Assembly (NCBI RefSeq): GCF_019393635.1
Contig: NC_057862.1
Coordinates: 417,491,669 to 417,555,668 of the forward strand
Source of the DNA: Dromiciops gliroides
Taxonomy: Eukaryota; Chordata; Mammalia; Microbiotheria; Microbiotheriidae
DNA: 64,000 bases
Direction: 5' to 3'
This document shows, piece after piece, positions 56,991 to 64,000 of this stretch. Position numbers and translations under genes: made by a program. Every line of letters begins with the position of its first letter. Position 1 is the stretch's first letter. A model generated the notes under the pieces. The model saw only the letters and a program-made list of their open reading frames with translations. It did no database searches and was not told where the DNA came from.

Positions 56991-57979
56991 CACTGCCCAT
57001 TAAAAGCACATATCCAACCAATAGGCTAAAACTTCTCCACTGTTTCTTACTAACAAATAAGTCATTCTTCCTCAGTAAGAGGATTCTCTGATGCTTCACA
57101 GAAACACATAACTTCTTCCACTCATTATTAACACAAGTTGCTATAGTTCACACACACAAAAAAATTATTTGCACTGGGAAGAGGAATGATGAATGTATGT
57201 GTATATACACACATGTACACACAAAGGCATGCATGTGCTTTGTAATTCTGTGATCTGCTCTGCTTTGGGGACTTCAGAGCTGGACCAGGCTTCTCATTCT
57301 GGCCTGCATACCCCCAAGCACCACCTGCTCCGTGGGCATTCCATGGTATAACTTCAGGACTTTGCCACTTACCACTAGTCACCTTCTCTCAGTCATCTTC
57401 TTCCCTGTCTAGGATGCAGGCAGGCCCCTTTCCTCTCTTGTGCAGCCTCCCAGCTGCCTGACTGATGCCACAGTCACTGGTGACCCCAGGCCCACTGGGA
57501 AATGTTTGCTCTGGTCCTCTTAGTGTGCACAGCTCTACCTTCATGGCCACTTGCATGGCCCTCTTTTCAAATAACCAGAGCAGCAAAGCCAATCTGGCTA
57601 CAGAAAATTCTTTAGACTGAGGATAAGTGTATAAGTTTGTTTCCCAAAAATTTTCACTTTAATCTTAAAAAAAAATACACAACAACAACCAAACAAACAA
57701 AACCCACATGCAAAAAATCTATTTATTCCTTTGACAAATGTTTGTTTTGTATCTCCTGTATGCTTAGTACTGTGGTGGGTATTGAGAGTGAGACAGTAAT
57801 TGAAGACACAACCCAACTCCTACTAGTTCCTAGCCTGGCTGGGAAGACTAGGGTCACATATAAGCATTAACTTCTGGAGAGAAATGGATCTAGAATGCCA
57901 CAGGAAGAGAGTCATGATAAACTAATGCCATGTTTATGGGGTCCTGATAATTCTCTTTAATCTGATGGTTTCAGCATCC
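56991..57979. other. PEPD intron segment with an antisense L2-like piece
   Basis: About 57725-57860 reads like the complement of an L2 3' region (TTTGACAAATGTTTGTTTTG, then GTATTGAGAGTGAGACAGTA). No gene is seen. Confidence 0.45.
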
Positions 57980-58133
57980 CCCTCCCCTCCCTTTTTTGGT
58001 GGGGCAATGAGGGTTAAGTGACTTGCCCAGGGTCACACAGCTATTAAGTGTCAAGTGTCTGAGGTCATATTTGAACTCAGGTCCTCCTGAATCCAGGGTC
58101 AGTGCTTTATCCACTGTGCCATCTAGCTGCCCC
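57980..58133 (-). mobile_element. WSINE1-like SINE
   Basis: Antisense copy with its head complement GCCATCTAGCTGCCCC. An 8-bp direct repeat (CAGCATCC, 57972-57979 and 58134-58141) flanks it. Confidence 0.88.
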
Positions 58134-58141
58134 CAGCATCC

Positions 58142-58882
58142 TCTTTTAATCTGCCTTCATGCTCACAATTCAAAATCCTACAGGAAATATTACACAGAGC
58201 TAAATAGATGGAATCACCTGAGCTCATAGCACATGCTGCTCAATATTTTGGGTTAGGTTACTACAGAAGCTTCCCAGGGACCTCCACTCCAATTCCTACT
58301 GAGGGCATCCTGCCGTTTCCACTGGCAAGAAGAGCTTGTCAGGACAGAGTGGGAGTGGGGCTGGGGCCAGGGCCAGGGCCTGACCTAGTTAGGGCACATG
58401 GCCCACACACCTGTGTTTGCTGGGGCTGACATAAAATGAAGAGGGGGATTAACACAGCAGACCCAGGTCTTCCTTCTTTCAGGGAAGTTCTGCAAACCTG
58501 ATGAGTGGAAAAGCAACTTGTTTTATTTGCTCTTTTGAACTTATTCATATCAATTCTTCAGACTATAGGCCCAGGATGTGCTTTTTAAAATGCTTTTTCA
58601 TTAATTCATTTATTTCCTTTATTATTATTTTCTTAAAATCAGCAGAGTCCATGAATGACTCATTAGGGGAACTGTCATGGCTACATCATCAATATGGAAA
58701 CTGAGGCTCTGTGAGAAAGTCTAGCCAGCCAGTCAAGCAGGAGGTTGGGATTTGAGTGCTGAATCTGTTATCAATCTGCTGTGTCATGATGAGCAAGACA
58801 TGTCACCTCTCTGAGCTTGAGTTTCATCTATAAAGTGGGAATAATACCTCCTCCCATACATTTCCTTCCTAGGGTTTTTGTA

Positions 58883-58887
<5 letters not shown>
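58142..58887. other. PEPD intron segment, no gene seen
   Basis: MIR-like words at about 58790-58860 (CCTCTCTGAGCTTGAGTTTC) precede the GT microsatellite. No exon is seen. Confidence 0.45.
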
Positions 58888-58925
<38 letters not shown>

Positions 58926-58930
58926 TGTAT
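58888..58930. repeat. (GT)n microsatellite
   Basis: Near-perfect GT run of about 43 bp, interrupted by one A. Confidence 0.95.
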
Positions 58931-60480
58931 AAGGGGTGTGGGGGGTGTTTCCTCAAGGGAGGACAGAGTGTGGTGAGCCATGTGAACAAAAGCAGCACTC
59001 CCTGTGCCGAGAGCTCCCCCCTGTGCTCCCTCAGTGCTGATCCTCTGCCCCACAGAACAGATGGCCCAGGATCACACAAGGAAAGCATGCAGTTTTCATT
59101 TGGGCTCTGCAAAGTCAACAAAAGAGACATATTTTGTGGTTTGTTGATTCAGAACATCCAGGAAGAGCCCCGGCAAAGCAGCACAGAAGCCACGGAGTAA
59201 GAAGCTGGTACGCAAGGCTACGAATGCTCCCACCACATCAGAGGGCCTGACTGTAAAAATGACTTCTGAGTCGTGGAACAATTAAGCGGAGGGCAGAGGG
59301 AATGGGGATTAGTATCTGCAGCTGAAGCAACCCTGGCTGTCCTTGTTCACAAGGCCCTGGAGCAGTACGAGGCCAGGAGAGGCTGCCAAGTGTAACCCAG
59401 TTACTATCTCTCCCGCTGGGAGCCTTCTTCAAGCCCCTGGCAAAAAGAAGAAACTTAAAAAAAAAACACACACACACAACAAAAACACCCCCCTTTTTGT
59501 CTTAAAAGTGCCTGTTGGCCTCAAACCAGACTGAGCTCAGAACCCTGGCCTAGAGGCCTGCCTGGCTAAGATGTCCCTATTGAACCTCTCTCACTCGGGG
59601 GCTCTCCTCTCCCAAAGCAATAAGTATCTGCCTGTTTTGCCTACCCCTTGGGTTTTGCTGTTCCTCAATCAAATCATTCACATTCACTTCTCTGGGTCCT
59701 CTGGCCCTAGTAGGGTAATTCACATTCTAGGTCTGGGCAAGGATTTCTAACTAACTTTCCACAGTATTTTTCCAGGCATTAGATTTTAAAAGCAGAAAAA
59801 AGAGTCCTTAAAAAATTTTTAATTAAAAAAAAAAGTTTTTTTAAAAAGATCTTAAAAGGTAAAAGAGCATAGGAGCTCAATCAGGAGAGGTCTGGGTTCA
59901 AAATCTGCCTCTGACACTGGCTCTATCATCATGCCCAAGTGGCCTCAAGTTTCCGCATCTGTAAAACAACCCCTACCTCACAGAGTTGTGGAGATCAAAT
60001 GAAGTCATAATATGGAAAACGCTTTGCAGCCTTATAGCCCTGTGAATATCAGTCAAGATTATCAGTGCTGTGACTGTTCCAGGAGAGCAAAGGCCAGGGT
60101 GAGGAGCCAAAGAGCATTTACTGAAAAAGGTGAAGCTAAGCCTAATATTTAAAAAGGAAAAAAAAAAGTTGTTTTGTTTATCAATTACAACCACTGCTTG
60201 TCTGGGCTCCACGTTCAATTTCTTGTTTATAGAGAATGAAGTCAAGCAGTGGGGCTTCCTGCACTTCAGAAACAGGACAACTCGAACCACCTCTTAGCCT
60301 TGGGGGCAGAAGATTCCTGGGATACGGATGCCTGCCGCAAACTGCTGGGTTGCCCCAAGCCCATCGAAAAACATTCCCAAAGCTCAGAGATCCAATTCAA
60401 TTGAATGAAAATTAATTAAAGGCAGTCATCTATTGTGTTCAGCAGAACAGGAAGAGAATAGAAGCTCTACTCAGGCAGAA
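58931..60480. other. PEPD intron segment; unique block at 59040-59300
   Basis: The part 59040-59300 shows no repeat signature and could be constrained. A MIR-like fossil lies at about 59870-60055 (TCTGGGTTCAAAATCTGCCT, then GTTTCCGCATCTGTAAAAC). No gene is supported. Confidence 0.4.
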
Positions 60481-60483
60481 TGT

Positions 60484-60965
60484 AAGCTCCTGGAAGACAG
60501 CGACCGTTTAAATGTTCTCTTTCTATTCCTGGCACCTAGCACGGTGTTTTGCGCGTAGTAGGTGCTTGTTGAATGCAATTGTTGAATTGTCAGACATTGT
60601 GTTGGGGGGGGGGAGGTAGGGTTCAATCAAACATATCCCTCTTCTCAAGAAGTTTATAACCAAATAGGGAAAAGAACAATTACATAAATATGATATATAA
60701 GAGAGGGTAAGGTAGGTGTAAAGGAGAGGGCCAGGCAAAATGCTATGAGAAATGTGATGAGGGATACTGAAGGGATAGGGCCTAGGGTGAAGGAGGATGT
60801 TCAGATACAGTTCCATAGGAGGGAACACAGGAGTTAGGCCATGAGAAAACAGAGAGCCTTTAACAGATGGGAATAGGGGGAGGAAGAGGATCTATTCCAA
60901 GAGCAGGGGACACCATGAACAAAGGCAAAGAGGTGAGAGAGGGCAATATAAGAATTCGAGGGTCG
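60484..60965. mobile_element. L2-type remains, sense 3' end plus old repeat
   Basis: The sense 3' end (60484-60590: AATGTAAGCTCCTGGAAGAC, then GCGTAGTAGGTGCTTGTTGA) is followed by purine-rich sequence whose order (TCCCTCTTCTCAAGAAGTTT, then GAACAAAGGCAAAGAGGTGA) fits an antisense ancient repeat. Confidence 0.5.
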
Positions 60966-63900
60966 TCCAGTTTGGCTTGAGGATAGAATATACAAAGGGC
61001 AATAGTGTGAAATAAGGGGGGAGAATTAAGTTGGAACCCTAGTGAATGGCCGCGAATGCCAGTCTTTTTCTCTGGCTCTTCAGGCCAGAACTTCATTAGA
61101 GCCTCAGAGGAGCAAAGAGTAAAATCTCTAAGTAAAAACAGAAATTGAACTATTTAAAAAATAAGGAAGCACCGGTTAAAGACTCACAAACATCCACGGG
61201 ATAACTGGCACTAGAAGGCATTAAAAAGAAAGAGCAGCAGCAATACTACTCTTTCTTCTCCTTCTAGAAACGAAGCTCAATCGGAGGCTCCAATTTAAAA
61301 CTGGTGATGATTATTAGTATGGGAATTAATTTGGGGAAATTCTTCTAGTTAAAAATGCTAGGTGTCCAAGCAGGTCCGACTTTATCCTTCAGAATATTTT
61401 TTAAAGGTTTAACTCGGTTTCTGACTTGAAACCTTCCATTTGCAGAAGAAGGAAGTATAGCCAAGCGAGTCAGAAATCTGTCCTATCTAGCAGCAAACAG
61501 GCACAGGGCTGAATTCTATTTTCATTCTCTCAGTTCCCTATCTTCTTTTTAAAAATCCTCCTCAGAATTTCCACATACATAAGTTAATTCAGATTCAAAG
61601 CATTCTGGAATTCAGAGAAGAAAGTCATCACTTTTCTAATCATCTGCTTCTAACTCCTCCATGTCCCCTTCATCTATCCTTTCAATGGAAACTGACAATT
61701 TAGAATTCAGTCATATTTTGGCCTCGTCCAAGAACATAGAATTTCTCCTTCTCTGCTGCCTTAGAGCTCTCGCAGGAGAGAATTCCATCTCTGGCAGAGC
61801 CAATTTTGCCTGATAATCTAAGACATCTGGGAAGACATTACACATCTCCAAAAAATATGCTAGATTTCTACTTCTCACATTCGCTCATCAAGTTCTATTT
61901 CTGGTTGGGATGAAAGCCAATTCATATCTCGATTTTTTTTGCCTCTCTCTAGTTGGATAGCTTCAGGTCAGTGGTATCAGAGTCCAACAAACCAATCTTT
62001 CAATCAGCCTCATCAGTTTGTTACTATTTGGTTCCAGGGATAGACATACAGGAGAATAGAATGGAGTCATGATTTTGGACTCAAGGGAGCACTATTTCAC
62101 CCCTAAGTGGCCATGTAAATTATTTGGGGAAAATGCTATAAAATTTTTAAGAGATTCACTTTGTGCCAGAATTTTATAAACCTACCTAAAAAAGAAAAAC
62201 CCCAAACCACTAAATCTCTTGTGAAGTTTTTAGTTACTTTCTCACCCAAGATGATATTGCCACCACTTCCTCTACCCCCTTTAGAGGACATGCAAGAGTA
62301 TTTTAGAAACAACTGAAACATGCCTCCACAAGCTGATTATCTATAATGGAGTAGAAGAATTCCCATCCAGCAGGAAGCTCAAGAGTGACTGCTAAACAGA
62401 ATGCCCATTCCTGCTTCCCCACAAAAGTATACTGCCTGAGAGAAATGAATGACATCAGCACTCTTCTTCATTCACCAAAATAATTCTTTTCTTTCTCTGG
62501 ACGAGTGGGCAAGTGGATGCTTCCCTCCCTGATATTAAATATAGGTCTCAACTCAATGAGTAAGGGACAGTAGCTGCTCACAATCTACATGTCTTTCTGA
62601 GCAGCAGAACCACAGTTTTTAGAATACCATGGGCTACCAACAGTAATTTCCAAAAGGATTGATTCTCATTCTCTTTCTCTCCCTCCCTCTCTCTCTCTCC
62701 ACGCCCCTCTCTTTTCCTCCCTCCCTCAAAATCCCCTTCCCCCAAGACTGGTCCCCAGACTTCCCTTACAAATTTCAAATGTTGGGAATAGCTACCTGAC
62801 ATAAGAGTACTGAAAGTGGAGGGGATGGATGAGGGGAGAAAAGTCCCACTCAGCAATGGCCAACCAGGTACATCTGGGTTCCCTTTATGAAGGAAAACCG
62901 AACACTTAAAGCTAGAAGGGGCCTCAGAGAAAGCAGAGTAACCATCTTCCATTTCAGAGGTCAAGACATATTTAAATGTTAAGAAAAGCTGGGGCAGGGG
63001 TCCCAGGAAGCTGAAGGTCAGTTTGGTCCCAATCACAATGGGATAGGATATCCAACAAATCATTGTCAAGTATGGGTTACATGGCATGAGCTTCCAACCA
63101 GAGATTATTCCTGCAAAGGGGGTCAAAGGTCAGGCTTTTGAGTACGATTTAAAAAAACTGTAAATACCATTAGGTTCCTGACCTTCTACATGCTAAATTC
63201 TTAGTACACTGGGAGGTAAGAGAAGGGCAAGTCAGAGTAAAGCACAGTGAATTCTTCATTTCAAATTTTTTTTTTGAGGGGTTGGGGTAACCAATATCTT
63301 ATGATCCTTCTTGGCATCCAGAGGGTCTAGACAGACAGTTAACCCCATATCCACACCCTCCCATGAAACCTTGACATGACCCCGAGTTCTATTCATGTCC
63401 CATAAGATGATGAAGCAACCGGGACCTCCAGTTTCCCTAAAAACAGGCCTGTGAGTGTCAGCCAAGTGTGTGATCAAGGACAGAGCGAGCCTGTGGCCAG
63501 AAGCTCTCAGAGGCCAGGCTATGTATGCCAGGGAGCAGAGAAAGCGATGTATTTCCTGGGTGGTGTCTTCCCTAAGGCAAGACCTGCAACAGAATGCTGT
63601 TAAAACTATAACAGGAAAGGAAACTAACCTACTCCAATTCTCCCTATTGCCCATTTGCATCTATGTAAGGTGACAGACGATAAGACCCGTTCACTGAACA
63701 CTGGGCAGGAAGAAGGCTATAAGCCCCATTAGACCAGAGACTTTTTGGGGGGGTCTTTATATTGATAGAATAATGACTTGTATATATCAGGTACTTAAGA
63801 AAAAATGCTTGTGACATTTTATTGAAGAAGAGGATGGGTCATGAGATTCCCACAAAAAGTCACACTAAATTTGTTCCCCAAATGGAGAACTATTTGTTCA

Positions 63901-64000
63901 CATAAGTGAAAAGGGAGAAATATCTCTGAGCTGTGTCGGAATGGCCCTAACATGTTCTGCAGATGTAGTCCCTACTGCTTCAAACAGTGAATAGGAGAAG
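60966..64000. other. PEPD intron segment to window end, no gene seen
   Basis: Mostly unclassified AT-rich DNA with a C/T-rich tract at 62662-62735. Open frames at 62578-63126 and 63256-63660 (minus) have no recognisable homology and were not called. Confidence 0.45.

Larger units (their letters stand above)
52894..64000 (-). other. PEPD: PEPD intron, incomplete (upstream exons outside the window)
   Basis: The next exon upstream must end with two bases of the split Cys codon and would encode the segment before the Asp276 exon. I looked for it (for example H-S-S-Y-T-C-I-C-G or G-A-P-N-D words) and saw no convincing match in 52894-64000. The intron is therefore probably over 11 kb. Contents are listed separately. 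Confidence 0.7.

Noticed and set aside
62578..63126. 182-codon open frame on the - strand as a possible PEPD exon or retrogene
   Set aside because: The sequence has no prolidase motif, and its end is a low-complexity Arg/Glu tract from a CT-rich repeat.
63256..63660. 134-codon open frame on the - strand
   Set aside because: No recognisable homology; PEPD is not expected to have such a long exon here.

Overview
This window reads as marsupial nuclear DNA, probably from an Australidelphian (Australian-type) marsupial. It holds intron-split vertebrate genes in a low-CpG background. At least sixteen copies of one tRNA-like SINE resemble, from memory, the WSINE1-type marsupial family. There are also marsupial-style L1 fragments, L2/CR1-clade LINE remains, MIR-like fossils and several solo LTRs. 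The species cannot be fixed from the sequence alone. There is no bacterial or phage content and no CRISPR array.

Two protein-coding genes are supported, and they converge tail to tail. CEBPG is on the + strand: the window opens in its last intron, the whole 150-residue coding region lies in one exon (443-895), and a long 3' UTR runs to a probable poly(A) signal at 4401-4406. PEPD (prolidase, Xaa-Pro dipeptidase) is on the - strand: its last four coding exons are at 52893-52745, 25280-25096, 18008-17817 and 15147-15007, and the rest of the gene lies beyond 64000. These exons join in frame and encode the complete metal-binding half of the enzyme. All five expected metal ligands are present. From memory the human genes have the same convergent arrangement.

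Layout: 1-4420 is the CEBPG terminal exon with its flanking intron. 4421-14780 is an intergenic spacer filled with L1, L2/CR1, SINE and MIR-like debris. 14781-15147 is the PEPD 3' UTR and last exon. 15148-17816, 18009-25095, 25281-52744 and 52894-64000 are PEPD introns; the last is incomplete. The introns carry nested transposons, four solo-LTR-like segments (30.4, 41.0-41.5, 43.5-44.0 and 53.3 kb), several microsatellites, and a few stretches that look unique and may be conserved non-coding DNA.

The two genes do not form a pathway; they are chromosomal neighbours. CEBPG is a bZIP transcription factor that acts by dimerising with other C/EBP and ATF4-type proteins. PEPD is a cytosolic metallopeptidase that releases proline from dipeptides. 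I found no undescribed multi-gene system. The observations most worth a second look are a start-stop upstream ORF (AUG-UGA) at the head of the CEBPG coding exon, a perfect 39-bp palindrome with GATA-type sites in a PEPD intron, an inverted pair of L1 fragments, two related LTRs of an unassigned family, and a triple-nested repeat cluster at 49.8-51.6 kb.
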